NCBI GenBank assembly: GCA_000242815.2
Contig: AHHB01000021.1
Coordinates: 124,001-188,000, forward strand
DNA length: 64,000 nucleotides
From: Janthinobacterium lividum PAMC 25724
GTDB lineage: Bacteria > Pseudomonadota > Gammaproteobacteria > Burkholderiales > Burkholderiaceae_D
Reading direction: 5' to 3'
A model generated the notes under the pieces. It ran no database searches and was not told the DNA's origin. It worked only from the letters and a program-made list of their open reading frames with translations. This document shows positions 1-8,832 of this stretch, in pieces (position 1 is the first letter of the stretch; each line of letters opens with the position of its first letter). Position numbers and translations under genes: made by a program.

Positions 1-669
1 GACTGGGTCGAGATCAATGGCCAGCGCCGTCACGTAATGACCTATTTGAACGATTTCCTGTTCGCGCCGGAACGCGCGCGTTCGCCCGTCAAGTCGCTGT
101 CCGGTGGCGAGCGCAACCGTTTGCTGCTGGCGCGCCTGTTCGCCAAGCCGGCCAACGTGCTGGTCCTCGACGAGCCGACCAATGACTTGGATATCGATAC
201 TCTGGAATTGTTGGAAGAGTTGCTGGAAGAATATACTGGCACCGTCTTCCTGGTTAGCCATGACCGCACCTTCCTCGACAACGTGGTCACGCAGGTGATC
301 GTCGCCGAAGGCGAGGGCAAGTGGCGCGAATTCGTCGGCGGCTACACGGACTGGGAGCGCGTGCGCACCTTGCCGATCGCCACGGCGCCAGCGAGCAAGC
401 CAGCTGTGAAGACCGATGCCGCTGCACCGGCAGCCAAGCAGAAAAAGCTTAGCTACAAGGAGCAGCGCGAACTGGAAGAATTGCCCAAGCTGATCGCCAA
501 GCTGGAAGACGAACAATCGGTGCTCGCTGCCGAGCTGTCGCATCCGGACTTCTACAAGAAGACGCCGGCCGAAGGCAAGCGCCTGAACGCGCGCGTGGCC
601 GAAATTGAAGGTGAACTGCTGGAAGCGTTGGAGAAATGGGAGCTGATCGAGGCGCGCGCCAACGGTTGA
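1..669 (+). CDS. uup: ABC-F ATPase Uup, C-terminal part (5' end outside window)
   Basis: The reading frame is open from the first base, so only the last 222 residues are seen. They hold the second ATP-binding cassette's signature (SLSGGERNRLLLARL, about residues 35-50), Walker B (NVLVLDEPTNDLDI) and the switch histidine (LVSHDRTFLDNV). A charged linker follows, then a predicted coiled coil (KKLSYKEQRELEELPKL to the C terminus). Twin soluble cassettes with a C-terminal coiled coil are the architecture of Uup, an ABC-F protein that acts on ribosomes or branched DNA rather than in transport. ABC-F paralogues such as EttA lack this C-terminal coiled coil, which favours Uup. The gene ends at TGA 667-669 and a non-coding AT-rich stretch follows. 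Confidence 0.9.
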   Translation, partial: DWVEINGQRRHVMTYLNDFLFAPERARSPVKSLSGGERNRLLLARLFAKPANVLVLDEPTNDLDIDTLELLEELLEEYTGTVFLVSHDRTFLDNVVTQVIVAEGEGKWREFVGGYTDWERVRTLPIATAPASKPAVKTDAAAPAAKQKKLSYKEQRELEELPKLIAKLEDEQSVLAAELSHPDFYKKTPAEGKRLNARVAEIEGELLEALEKWELIEARANG

Positions 670-709
670 TGCCTTTTTGCATTTCTTGTTGTAATTAAAT
701 CAGTATTAT

Positions 710-740
710 TTGCCACGGAAACGTTCTGGTTTGATATAAT
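710..740 (+). promoter_or_regulatory. Possible sigma-70 promoter ahead of the CPBP protease gene
   Basis: TTGCCA (710-715) lies 19 bases before a perfect TATAAT (735-740). A second TATAAT sits at 743-748. The surrounding 690-770 is strongly AT-rich against a GC-rich background. The 19-base spacer is longer than ideal. A small hairpin in the leader (about 792-818) precedes the coding region. Confidence 0.35.
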
Positions 741-833
741 TATATAATTATATTTATTACATCGGGGAATGCATGTTTTTCATAAAAAACACGCGCTCCG
801 GACCACTGCGTCCGGCGCGTGGCTTCTCCTCCG

Positions 834-1508
834 ATGCGCGGCACTATGTTTGACCGCGCTGCCTTGCCCAGGGTGGCGCCATTCCTGGCCTATCTGTCCT
901 TCATCTTCATTGCCGACATGCTCGCTCGCCTGGGTGTTGCTTCGCAGGAATTGCGTTGGCTGTACGCCGTCAAGATCGGCGTCGTGTTGGGCATGCTGTT
1001 GTACTGGCGCCGTAGCTATACGGAATTGGCTTGGCGGCCCTTGGGTGCGCGCGCCTTGGCGGTGGCATTGGCCACGGGAGTCGTGGTTTTTCTGCTGTGG
1101 ATTAATCTGAGCGCCAGCTGGATGACGATCGGTAGCGCCGCTGGCTTCGACCCGCGTAGCGACGGCCAGATCGCATGGAGTCTGGTGGTGCTGCGTATCG
1201 CTGGTGCTGCCCTCGTGGTGCCCGTGATGGAAGAGCTGTTCTGGCGCTCTTTCCTGCTGCGCTGGATCGATGCTGCTGATTTCCTGAAATTCCAGCCATG
1301 CCTGGCGAGCGCCAAGGCTCTTATTGTCAGTGTGGTACTGTTTGGCTTTGAACACAATTTGTGGCTGGCCGGCATCGTTGCCGGCGCCGCCTACAGTCTG
1401 CTGTACATGCGTAGTCAGAACCTGTGGTCGCCGATTCTTGCGCACGGCGTCACGAATGGCGTACTGGGCCTGTGGATTGTTTATGGCGGACACTGGACTT
1501 ACTGGTAA
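834..1508 (+). CDS. CPBP-family intramembrane protease, exosortase-associated type
   Basis: A multi-pass inner-membrane protein of about 224 residues. It carries the three motifs of the CPBP (type II CAAX protease/bacteriocin-processing) family: EELFWRSFLL (EExxxR), FGFEHN (FxxxH) and HGVTN (HxxxN). Members of this size beside exosortase genes form the family described as CAAX prenyl protease-related PEP-CTERM system proteins. It lies 41 bases upstream of epsL, so it probably belongs to the same polysaccharide/protein-sorting locus; its substrate is unknown. Start choice is uncertain: GTG 819, ATG 834 and ATG 846 are in frame and none has a good Shine-Dalgarno sequence. The 846 start would give MFDRAALPRVAPFL. 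Confidence 0.8.
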   Translation: MRGTMFDRAALPRVAPFLAYLSFIFIADMLARLGVASQELRWLYAVKIGVVLGMLLYWRRSYTELAWRPLGARALAVALATGVVVFLLWINLSASWMTIGSAAGFDPRSDGQIAWSLVVLRIAGAALVVPVMEELFWRSFLLRWIDAADFLKFQPCLASAKALIVSVVLFGFEHNLWLAGIVAGAAYSLLYMRSQNLWSPILAHGVTNGVLGLWIVYGGHWTYW

Positions 1509-1549
1509 TATTGCCGATCAACTGTTTGCTCTCTCAAAAGACGATACCC

Positions 1550-2806
1550 ATGTTGAATTCCCCTTGCCAAAGCGTGCCTAGCAGCGCATGCAAGTTGCCT
1601 GGCATGCCGCTCAAATCCCGCCTGCGTGCCGCCTGCGTCATCCTTGTATGCGGCATGGCAAGTTCGACGGCAGTGGCTGCGCTCAGCGATACCATTGTTC
1701 CGTTCTTGTCGACGTCGTATTCCTATGACGATAACCTGTTGCGCCTCGACGACAAAGTGCCCGGCTACAACGGTCCCCGTTCAGATACCTCGCGCCAGAT
1801 ACAAGCGGGATTCCTCGTCAACCGGCCGTTCGGACGCCAGATCTTGAGCGGGCAGGCGAAGTGGTCGCGTGTCTCGTTCCAGCACTTTGATCAGTTCAAC
1901 TATAGCGGCAAGGATTTCCTAGCCGACCTGGAGTGGCATCTCGGCAACCATCTTGACGGTCACGCGGGCGCCTTGTACTCGCAAACCCTGACGCCGTTCA
2001 GTGATTTCCAGAGCGTCGAACGTAATTTGCGTACGCGCCAGCGCGAGTACGTGGATGGCGGCTGGCGTTTCCATCCGAGCTGGCGCGTGCGCGGCGCTTA
2101 TAGTCGTGAGCGCTATTCGTACGATTTGCTATCGCAGCGCGTTTCCAACCGCGTGGAAAACGCCTCGGAACTGGGGCTGGATTACTTGGCTTCAAGTAAC
2201 AGTCGCATCGGCGTTCAACTTCGTCATCTCAAGGGGAACTACCCGAACCGCCTGAACAGTGGTCAGTTTGGCCTCGACCGCGGTTATACGCAGGATGAGA
2301 TGAAGGCTAATGTCTATTGGGTGTACAGCGCCATTACCCAAGTGCAGCTGCTGGGCGGCTTGGTGCGGCGCAGCAACTCCGTTAATTCGGAGCGCGATTC
2401 GAGCGGTGCCAATGGCCGCGTCGTAGTGAATTGGGCGCCACTGGGCAAGGTGCGCTTCACCGGTTCACTGTGGCACGAGTTTGGAACCGTGGAAAATGCG
2501 CTCATATCGAGCAGCTTGAATAACGGCGCCAGCGTGGCCGCCTCCTGGGATATCACTTCCAAGGTGCGCATGGATGCGCAACTGCGCCGCGAGAAGCGCG
2601 ATTTCTCGTCCGTCAGCGGCCTGGTGCTGCCGGTCAATGTCAGCGATAACTCGCATACCGAATCGCTGGGAGTGACCTATCTGCCCACGCCGAGCATTCA
2701 GCTGGGCCTGAATGCCTTCCGTGAGACGCGCGAGGGCGCGCCGATTATCAATACAGGCAGCTACCGCGCCAAAGGCGTTTCCTTTAGCGCCAGTGTCCAG
2801 TTATGA
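1550..2806 (+). CDS. epsL: EpsL-type outer-membrane beta-barrel protein of the exopolysaccharide cluster
   Basis: About 418 residues. From the internal ATG at 1604 the protein begins with a clear signal peptide (MPLKSRLRAACVILVCGMAS, then TAVAA). The mature part is rich in alternating aromatic and polar residues, with repeated short strands such as SYSYDDNLLRL and GAYSRERYSYDLL, ending in FSASVQL; this pattern is that of an outer-membrane barrel. It matches the PEP-CTERM/XrtB-associated EpsL family, presumed to help the polymer cross the outer membrane. Its stop overlaps the next gene's ATG (ATGA), so the two are translationally coupled. The start is either 1550 or 1604; 1604 fits the signal peptide better. 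Confidence 0.82.
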   Translation: MLNSPCQSVPSSACKLPGMPLKSRLRAACVILVCGMASSTAVAALSDTIVPFLSTSYSYDDNLLRLDDKVPGYNGPRSDTSRQIQAGFLVNRPFGRQILSGQAKWSRVSFQHFDQFNYSGKDFLADLEWHLGNHLDGHAGALYSQTLTPFSDFQSVERNLRTRQREYVDGGWRFHPSWRVRGAYSRERYSYDLLSQRVSNRVENASELGLDYLASSNSRIGVQLRHLKGNYPNRLNSGQFGLDRGYTQDEMKANVYWVYSAITQVQLLGGLVRRSNSVNSERDSSGANGRVVVNWAPLGKVRFTGSLWHEFGTVENALISSSLNNGASVAASWDITSKVRMDAQLRREKRDFSSVSGLVLPVNVSDNSHTESLGVTYLPTPSIQLGLNAFRETREGAPIINTGSYRAKGVSFSASVQL

Positions 2807-4197
2807 AGAGTACTATGACGGTCAATGATATCCCCTTAATTTCCTTCTTCCAGCGCATCCTTGATCCACTGATCATCATGGGTACGTTGTATCTGTTGTC
2901 CGCCTTGTCTGGTTCGCCCTTTACCGGTTATTCGCTGGTACTGATGATATTGGCGTTTTTCATTTCCTCGTCTGTGTTTCAGTATGTCGATCCCTATCGC
3001 ACCTGGCGCAGCGGCCGTATGCTGGCCTATGCCCGCGATGTCTTTGTCGGCTGGGGCATCACGGCCCTGATTCTCGTTTTCCTGGGGGCGGCGACGGAGC
3101 TGGCGTTTCATTATGACCACCAGTTGGTGCTGGCCTGGTTGGTGCTGACCCCGTTCATCATACTGCTCAGTCACCTCGCCGCGCGGCGCATGGCGGCTGA
3201 TCCCGGACGTGACAGCGAAGTGCGCTCCGTAGTCATCATCGGCGCCAACGATGCCAGCCTGAAATTTGCCGCAACCGTAGAGCGCAATCCGAATCTGTTC
3301 ATGAGAGTGCGGGGGTTTTTTGACGACCGCACGGATGAGCGCTGGCCAGAAACGATGCGCGAACCAATGCTGGGCAAGATGGCCGATATCGCCGCCTATG
3401 TGCGCGAACACAATATCAAGATGATATTTATCAGCCAGCCCATTTCTGCCCAGCCGCGCATCCGCAAGATGCTCGATGAATTGCAGGATACGACGGCTTC
3501 CGTGTACTTCCTGCCCGATATTTATATCTTTGACTTGATGCAGGCGCGTTTCGACAATGTGGGTGGCATGCCTGTGATCGCCATCCGCGAATCGCCGTTC
3601 ACGGGCATTAATGGCATGGTCAAACGGGGTAGTGATATTGTACTGGGCCTGTTGATCCAGGTGATGTTGTTGCCTGTGATGCTGGTGATTGCCATCGCTG
3701 TGAAGATGACATCGAAGGGGCCGGTGATTTTCCGGCAGCGCCGCTACGGCCTGTATGGGGAGGAAATTATTGTCTATAAATTCCGCTCGATGACGGTCAG
3801 TGAAGATGGCGACAAGGTGGTGCAAGCGACCAAGGGCGATCAGCGCGTGACGCGCATAGGCGGTTTCCTGCGCCGCAGCTCTCTGGATGAGTTGCCACAG
3901 TTCATTAATGTCCTGCAGGGGAGGATGAGCATTGTCGGACCGCGTCCGCACGCGGTGGCGCACAATGAACAGTACCGTAAGCTGATCAAGGGCTACATGC
4001 TGCGCCACAAGGTCAAGCCGGGCATTACCGGGTGGGCTCAAGTGAATGGCTTGCGTGGCGAGACGGAAACAATCGACAAGATGGAAGCACGTATTCATTT
4101 TGACCTCGATTACCTGCGTAATTGGTCGCTATGGCTCGATTTGTGGATTATTTTGCGTACCGTCAAGGTGGTGCTGAAGCGTGACAATGCGCATTGA
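2803..4197 (+). CDS. Undecaprenyl-phosphate glucose (hexose-1-P) phosphotransferase
   Basis: This 464-residue membrane enzyme starts polymer assembly by moving a hexose-1-phosphate from a UDP-sugar to undecaprenyl phosphate. The N-terminal half has four hydrophobic segments and a CoA-binding-like domain ([20 protein letters not shown]). A further membrane helix at about residue 280 leads into the bacterial sugar transferase domain, with [31 protein letters not shown] and [13 protein letters not shown]. The C-terminal [17 protein letters not shown] is typical of the WcaJ/polyprenyl glycosylphosphotransferase family. The coupled overlap with epsL puts it at the head of the eps operon. Which sugar is transferred cannot be read from the sequence. 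Confidence 0.92.
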   Translation: MKSTMTVNDIPLISFFQRILDPLIIMGTLYLLSALSGSPFTGYSLVLMILAFFISSSVFQYVDPYRTWRSGRMLAYARDVFVGWGITALILVFLGAATELAFHYDHQLVLAWLVLTPFIILLSHLAARRMAADPGRDSEVRSVVIIGANDASLKFAATVERNPNLFMRVRGFFDDRTDERWPETMREPMLGKMADIAAYVREHNIKMIFISQPISAQPRIRKMLDELQDTTASVYFLPDIYIFDLMQARFDNVGGMPVIAIRESPFTGINGMVKRGSDIVLGLLIQVMLLPVMLVIAIAVKMTSKGPVIFRQRRYGLYGEEIIVYKFRSMTVSEDGDKVVQATKGDQRVTRIGGFLRRSSLDELPQFINVLQGRMSIVGPRPHAVAHNEQYRKLIKGYMLRHKVKPGITGWAQVNGLRGETETIDKMEARIHFDLDYLRNWSLWLDLWIILRTVKVVLKRDNAH

Positions 4198-4625
4198 ACG
4201 CGCGTCGCTTGCCTCGTGGCGGGCTCGCCTGTGGCGTGCGCCGGCGCGTCGCCCGCCCAGCGAAGTCCACAGCTACGTTGCAAAAAATCTGCGCCTAAAG
4301 GGCTTGCCCGATCCCAGCCGCTTTGCTGTATTGGTCTGTGCCCAAGTTTTGTGCAGTATGGTGTTAGTGGGTATTGCTTAAAAGTAAATATTTTAATTTG
4401 AAAATTATTTTCTAGTTGGCATGTATGTCAGTGTTTGTGTTCCTGATAAAATAGTTGTTTATAAGATCTTTTAATAGATTTTTAAGCAAATAGTTTCCTA
4501 GCAAGCTAATACACTGTGTATCATATTTATTATATTGATAATCATGTGGCCGCAAGCCCATAATTTCATTCGAAATCTGTTTAAAACTAGCAGCGGATTT
4601 CCTTACCTGAATCGAAGGAGTCATT
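4198..4625 (+). promoter_or_regulatory. 428-base intergenic region with candidate operator before epsD
   Basis: The first 180 bases are GC-rich; the short open frames there have no recognisable product. From about 4385 to 4560 the DNA is strongly AT-rich. ATACAC-T-GTGTAT at 4509-4521 is a perfect 13-base palindrome, followed by TATATTGATA near 4531. This layout suits a regulated promoter for the epsD-epsI genes, but no clean -35/-10 pair can be assigned. Confidence 0.4.
4614..4620 (+). promoter_or_regulatory. Ribosome binding site selecting a TTG start for epsD
   Basis: GAAGGAG lies five bases before TTG 4626. The first ATG in frame is at 4650 and has no such site. Confidence 0.7.
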
Positions 4626-5624
4626 TTGAACCAATCGAAAATCGCCCGTATGTCTTCCAAGCCTGCCATGCCGATGCGCCTGCTGTGTGCTGCCATGGTG
4701 TTGCTGGCCGTCGCAGGATTGTCCGCTTGTGGCAATAAAGAAAAAAAGCCTGGTCAGGCGCTGGCGAGCGTGAATGGGGAAGAAATTACCGTTTTTCAGC
4801 TGAATGAAGAGATGCAGCGCGCCAATGTCCAGGCGCCGCAGCAGGAAGCGGCCAGCAAGCAGTTGCTCGAATCGCTGATCGACCGCCAACTATTGCAGAA
4901 CGAGGCGGTCAAGGACAAGACGGACCGCGATCCCAAGGTGGTGCAGGCGATCGAACGCGCCAAGGCGCTGATCGTTGCACAAGCCTACATGCAAAAGCGC
5001 GTCGGCACGGTCGCGCGTCCAACCAAGCAGGAAGTGGAGGAGTACTTCCACAAGAATCCCCAATTTTTCACCGAACGCAAGCAGTTCGACATGCGTGAAC
5101 TGGTCATTGCCAGCGCCGACATGAACGACAAGCTGAAGGCTGCCATGGATGCGGCGAAGACGCTGGACGATGTTGCTGCCTGGCTCGATGCGAACAAGGT
5201 CAAGTATGCCCGTACCCAGCTATCGCGTACCAGCTCGGACCTGGCGCCTGAGCTGAGCGCAAAATTGCTGTCGATGCCGAAGGGCCAATTGTTCATTATT
5301 CGCGAGGGCGACCGCACATTACTCATTTCTCTGGCCAATATCAGCGACAATCCCGTGACCCTGGCGCAGGCCGAGCCGCAGATTGAGCAATTTATGTTCA
5401 ACAAGAAAAACAAGGATGCTGCCGATGCTGAACTGAAGCGTTTGCGTGCCGCCGCCAAGATCGAGTACCTGGGCAAGGATGGCGCTCCGGCGGCGGCATC
5501 GGCAGCCGCTAGCAGCGCCGCGCCAGCTCCGGCTTCGGCTCCTGCTCCGGAAGCTGCGGCCCAGCCTGCTCCGGCGCAGAGTTCCTCGGAAGCAAATGAC
5601 CGTGGCGTTGCTGGCTTAAAGTAA
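4626..5624 (+). CDS. epsD: EpsD-family peptidyl-prolyl isomerase-like lipoprotein
   Basis: A 332-residue periplasmic lipoprotein. The leader ends in the lipobox LSAC (VLLAVAGLSACGNK), giving a lipidated Cys near residue 36. A SurA/PrsA-like N-terminal helical domain follows (ASVNGEEITVFQLNEEMQ, SLIDRQLLQNEAV), then a weak parvulin-like region (PEVSAKLLSMPKGQLFII-like, about residues 215-245). The last 45 residues are Ala/Pro/Ser-rich. This is the EpsD family seen in exosortase polysaccharide clusters; a chaperone or isomerase role in building the export machinery is inferred. The start codon is TTG, chosen because of the strong GAAGGAG at the right distance. epsE begins 51 bases downstream. 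Confidence 0.85.
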   Translation: MNQSKIARMSSKPAMPMRLLCAAMVLLAVAGLSACGNKEKKPGQALASVNGEEITVFQLNEEMQRANVQAPQQEAASKQLLESLIDRQLLQNEAVKDKTDRDPKVVQAIERAKALIVAQAYMQKRVGTVARPTKQEVEEYFHKNPQFFTERKQFDMRELVIASADMNDKLKAAMDAAKTLDDVAAWLDANKVKYARTQLSRTSSDLAPELSAKLLSMPKGQLFIIREGDRTLLISLANISDNPVTLAQAEPQIEQFMFNKKNKDAADAELKRLRAAAKIEYLGKDGAPAAASAAASSAAPAPASAPAPEAAAQPAPAQSSSEANDRGVAGLK

Positions 5625-5675
5625 GTCCCAGCATTTTAGTTTAGCTAATTAACTTATCAATGGAATAAGCGAATC

Positions 5676-6464
5676 ATGAAACGACTTCTGATGTGGTGCA
5701 TGGCCACTCTGCTGGCCTTGAGTGCTGGTTTTGCCGGCGCTGCCGATATACAGCTTGGTGCCGGCGATGTATTGAAAATTTCCGTCTATGGCAATCCCGA
5801 TCTGGCCCTAGAAACGCGCGTCAGCGAGGCGGGCGAAATCACCTTCCCTCTGGTCGGTAATGTTGCCCTGGGCGGTCTGTCGGTCTCGTCAGCAGAAAAA
5901 AAGCTGGGCGGTTTGTTGGAAAAAGGCGGCTTCCTGCGCAAGGCACAGGTGAACATCATCGTGACGCAGTTGCAAAGCCAGCAAGTGTCGGTGCTGGGCC
6001 AGGTCAATCGTCCCGGACGCTATCCGATTGAAGGCAAGCGCAGCCTGATGGACATGCTGGCTATGGCCGGCGGCGTTAGCCAGGACGGCGGCGATGCGGT
6101 CAGCGTGATCCGCAAGCGTAATGGTAATACGACGCGTGAAATCGTCGACATCGTCGATATGGTGCGCTCGGCCGACTTGAACCGCGACCTGGATGTGGCC
6201 GGCAATGACGTGATCTTTGTCGAGCGCGCGCCGCGCTTCTATATTTACGGCGAAGTGCAGCGCCCGGGGGCCTTCCGCCTTGAGCGTTCGATGACGGTGT
6301 TGCAGGCATTATCCGTCGGCGGTGGCTTGACGCAGCGAGGCACCGAGCGCGGTATTCGCATCAAGCGCCGTGACGAGGCTGGCAAGCTGGAAATCATTAA
6401 GGCCAAGCATGATGACCTGCTGCAAGTTGACGATATGGTGTACGTGCAGGAAAGCCTGTTCTAA
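5676..6464 (+). CDS. epsE: Polysaccharide export protein EpsE (Wza-type)
   Basis: A 262-residue exported protein with a signal peptide ending near AGFAGA-ADIQLG. It then has the polysaccharide export domain (LGAGDVLKISVYGNPDL, TFPLVGNVALGGLS) and two SLBB domains (VSVLGQVNRPGRYPI at about 110 and FYIYGEVQRPGAFRL at about 190). In Wza-type proteins these domains form the periplasmic collar of the outer-membrane export pore. There is no lipobox and no obvious C-terminal amphipathic helix, as in the EpsE family of exosortase clusters, so EpsL may supply the outer-membrane part. It lies between epsD and epsF. A hairpin with a U-rich tail sits just after its stop. Confidence 0.9.
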   Translation: MKRLLMWCMATLLALSAGFAGAADIQLGAGDVLKISVYGNPDLALETRVSEAGEITFPLVGNVALGGLSVSSAEKKLGGLLEKGGFLRKAQVNIIVTQLQSQQVSVLGQVNRPGRYPIEGKRSLMDMLAMAGGVSQDGGDAVSVIRKRNGNTTREIVDIVDMVRSADLNRDLDVAGNDVIFVERAPRFYIYGEVQRPGAFRLERSMTVLQALSVGGGLTQRGTERGIRIKRRDEAGKLEIIKAKHDDLLQVDDMVYVQESLF

Positions 6465-6481
6465 GCCTGGTTCTGTATCTT

Positions 6482-6504
6482 TCCGGCACAAGCCGGATGT
6501 TTTT
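6482..6504 (+). terminator. Internal terminator or attenuator between epsE and epsF
   Basis: TCCGGC (6482-6487), loop ACAA, GCCGGA (6492-6497), then TGTTTTTC. The stem is short (6 bp) but perfect, and lies inside an otherwise co-directional operon, so partial read-through is likely. Confidence 0.55.
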
Positions 6505-6526
6505 CATTCTGTGTTGAGGTTTTTTC

Positions 6527-7942
6527 ATGAATTTGTCACAGCTCCTACTGATCCTGCGTGCACACAAGAAGTTGATCTTGATCACGCTGCTGGTTACTGT
6601 GCTCGGCACGCTGTCGGTTAGTCTGCTCTTGCCTAAAACATACAAGGCGACAAGTTCGTTGCTCTTGAACTACAAAGGTGTCGACCCGTTGACCGGCCTG
6701 CCCATGCCGGGCCAGTTGTTGCCCGGTTTCATGGCGACGCAAATCGACATCATCAGCAGCAAGAACGTTGCCTTGCGCGTTGTCGATTATTTGAAACTGG
6801 CGGAAAGCCCGGCCGTGATCGCGCAATTCAATGAGGCGAACGAAGGCAAGGGCGGCACCGTGCGCGACTGGCTGGCCGATCTGCTGTTGAAAAAGGTGGA
6901 AATTGTGCCTTCGCGCGAAAGCAGCGTAGTCGATATCAGCTTCAAGGGCAGCGACCCGCAGTTCGTCGCTGCCGTGGCAAATGCCTTTGCGGACGAATAC
7001 CAAAAGATCAGCATCCAGCTGAAGGTCGATCCCATGCGCCGCGTCTCAACGTATTTTAGTGAACAGACCAAGTTGTTGCGCGATAACCTGGAAGTGGCGC
7101 AGAGCCGGCTGTCCAAGTATCAGCAGGACAATGGCATCGTCAGCGTCGACAATCGCCTTGATGTAGAGTCGAACCGTCTGAATGACTTGTCGGCGCAGCT
7201 GGTCATGGTCCAGGGCCAGGCGATGGAAGCGTCGTCGCGCCAGCGCATGGCTCAGGGCAGCAATGGCATGGCCTCGCCCGACGTTTCGTCGAATCCGCTG
7301 ATCCAGAACCTGAAAATTGGTCTGGGCAACGCCGAAGGCAAGCTGGCGGAAATCGCCCAGCGCCTGGGTCGCAATCACCCGCAATACGAGAGCGCCAAGG
7401 CGGAAGTCGACAAACTGCGCGCTGATCTGCGCGACCAGTTGGCCAATACTTCTAGCAGCGTGGGTAATAACGCACAGATCATGCAGCAGCGCGAAGCGGC
7501 AGTACGCGCCGCTCTTCAGGCGCAAAAAACCAAGGTGCTGGAACTAAACCGTACCCGCGATGAGATGGGCGTGCTGATGAAGGATGTCGAAAGCGCCCAG
7601 CGCGCCTTTGACGTGACTTCCCAGCGCTTGTCGCAGACGCGCATCGAGGGACAGGCGGAGCAGTCGGATGTCTCCGTGCTCAATCCGGCCGTCCCGCCGA
7701 CCGATCCTGCCGGTCCACGCGTGCTACTCAATACCTTGCTTTCGATTTTCCTCGGCACTTTGCTGGGTGTGGGCCTCGCCATCGTGATCGAGATGTTGTA
7801 TCGCCGCGTGCGTTCGGAAGCTGACTTGCAAGATGCGCTGCAAATTCCCGTCTTCGGCTCGATTGACTGGAACGCCAGCAAGACGCCAGGCAAAAAAGGT
7901 GTGTTGAACGGCATCCTTCCGCGCCGCCTGCGCCTTCGTTAA
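6527..7942 (+). CDS. epsF: Chain-length determinant protein EpsF (Wzz/PCP type)
   Basis: A 471-residue inner-membrane polysaccharide co-polymerase. It has an N-terminal Wzz domain with a first membrane helix at about residues 16-36 (LILITLLVTVLGTLSVSLLL). A long periplasmic coiled-coil section follows (EQTKLLRDNLEVAQSRLSKY, EVDKLRADLRDQL). A proline-rich motif (NPAVPPTDPAGPR, about 389-401) precedes the second membrane helix (LLSIFLGTLLGVGLAIVIEM). It lacks a kinase domain of its own; that is supplied by the next gene, epsG, two bases downstream. Such pairs set polymer length. Start ATG 6527 has TTGAGG about ten bases upstream. Confidence 0.9.
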   Translation: MNLSQLLLILRAHKKLILITLLVTVLGTLSVSLLLPKTYKATSSLLLNYKGVDPLTGLPMPGQLLPGFMATQIDIISSKNVALRVVDYLKLAESPAVIAQFNEANEGKGGTVRDWLADLLLKKVEIVPSRESSVVDISFKGSDPQFVAAVANAFADEYQKISIQLKVDPMRRVSTYFSEQTKLLRDNLEVAQSRLSKYQQDNGIVSVDNRLDVESNRLNDLSAQLVMVQGQAMEASSRQRMAQGSNGMASPDVSSNPLIQNLKIGLGNAEGKLAEIAQRLGRNHPQYESAKAEVDKLRADLRDQLANTSSSVGNNAQIMQQREAAVRAALQAQKTKVLELNRTRDEMGVLMKDVESAQRAFDVTSQRLSQTRIEGQAEQSDVSVLNPAVPPTDPAGPRVLLNTLLSIFLGTLLGVGLAIVIEMLYRRVRSEADLQDALQIPVFGSIDWNASKTPGKKGVLNGILPRRLRLR

Positions 7943-7944
7943 AC

Positions 7945-8832
7945 ATGGATAAGATGATGAATCAAGCCGAGCTACCTATTCCGATGAACACCGTGCCACG
8001 TACCGGCGACTCCAGTATTGGCGGTCTGCTGCTCGAGTCGGGCAAGATCACGCCAGAGAACGCCGAGCGTGTCCTGCGCATGCAAAAAGAACTCGGCATC
8101 CGCTTCGGCGAAGCGGCCCTGCGCCTAGGGCTGATCACAGAAGCCGACATTCAGCAGGTGCTGGCACGTCAGTTTGATTATCCCTACCTGCAAAAAGGCG
8201 AGGGCAAGTATTCGCAACTGCTGGTCGCGGCTTACGAACCGTTCACTCCGCAAGTGGAAAAACTGCGAGCGATTCGCAGCCAGCTCATGCTGCGCTGGTT
8301 TGCGCGCGGGCACAAGGCGCTGGTGGTACTGGGTGGTGCGTCCGGCGACGGTGCCAGTCTGTTTGCCGCCAACTTGGCCGTGGTGTTTTCGCAACTGGGC
8401 GAGCGCACCCTGCTGGTTGACGCCAACTTGCGCAATCCGCGCCAGCATGAGATTTTTGACGTGCAGACGCGCCAGGGCCTGTCCGACGTGCTCGCTGGCC
8501 GCGCCCAGCTTGACGCCATTACCAAGGTCGAATCGTTCGTCGACTTGTCCGTGCTGGGAGCCGGCACCTTGCCGCCGAATCCGCAAGAGTTGCTGAGCCG
8601 TAGCTCGTTTGCCAACCTGAACACGGAAATCGAATCGTTGTTCGACATCGTCATCTATGACGTGGCTGCCTACGCCCTCGGTTCCGATGCCATGGCCATT
8701 GCGGCGCGCGCCGGTGGCGTGCTGATCGTGGCGCGCAAGGATCAATCCCTGTTGAGTGATATCAACGCCATGGCCGAGCAAATCGTGCAGAGCGGCGCCA
8801 AGGTGGTTGGTTCCGTGATGGTAGATTTCTAA
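7945..8832 (+). CDS. epsG: EpsG, tyrosine-kinase-like partner of EpsF with degenerate Walker motifs
   Basis: A 295-residue cytoplasmic protein of the EpsG family. Residues 25-80 resemble the N-terminal domain of type II secretion ATPases (GGLLLESGKITPENAERVL, FGEAALRLGLITEADIQQVL). The rest is a ParA/MinD-like BY-kinase fold (AANLAVVFSQLGERTLLVDA). The Walker A position reads GGASGDGAS (residues 130-138), with Ala137 where the family has Lys or Arg. Walker A' reads VDANLR, with Asn161 in place of the second Asp. No C-terminal tyrosine cluster is present (it ends in SVMVDF). The protein may bind nucleotide weakly and act as a scaffold. It is packed directly against xrtB, whose ATG follows the stop immediately. 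Confidence 0.87.
   Translation: MDKMMNQAELPIPMNTVPRTGDSSIGGLLLESGKITPENAERVLRMQKELGIRFGEAALRLGLITEADIQQVLARQFDYPYLQKGEGKYSQLLVAAYEPFTPQVEKLRAIRSQLMLRWFARGHKALVVLGGASGDGASLFAANLAVVFSQLGERTLLVDANLRNPRQHEIFDVQTRQGLSDVLAGRAQLDAITKVESFVDLSVLGAGTLPPNPQELLSRSSFANLNTEIESLFDIVIYDVAAYALGSDAMAIAARAGGVLIVARKDQSLLSDINAMAEQIVQSGAKVVGSVMVDF

Noticed and set aside
780-1493. Long minus-strand open frame across the CPBP protease gene
   Set aside because: Low-complexity His/Gln-rich product antisense to a gene with clear family motifs; a shadow of GC-rich codon bias.
2836-4098. Minus-strand frame of 420 codons opposite the priming transferase
   Set aside because: Antisense to a conserved enzyme with all motifs; product is His/Arg-rich without domains.
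4181-4401. Two short plus-strand frames after the priming transferase
   Set aside because: One overlaps the transferase end, neither has a ribosome site or recognisable product.
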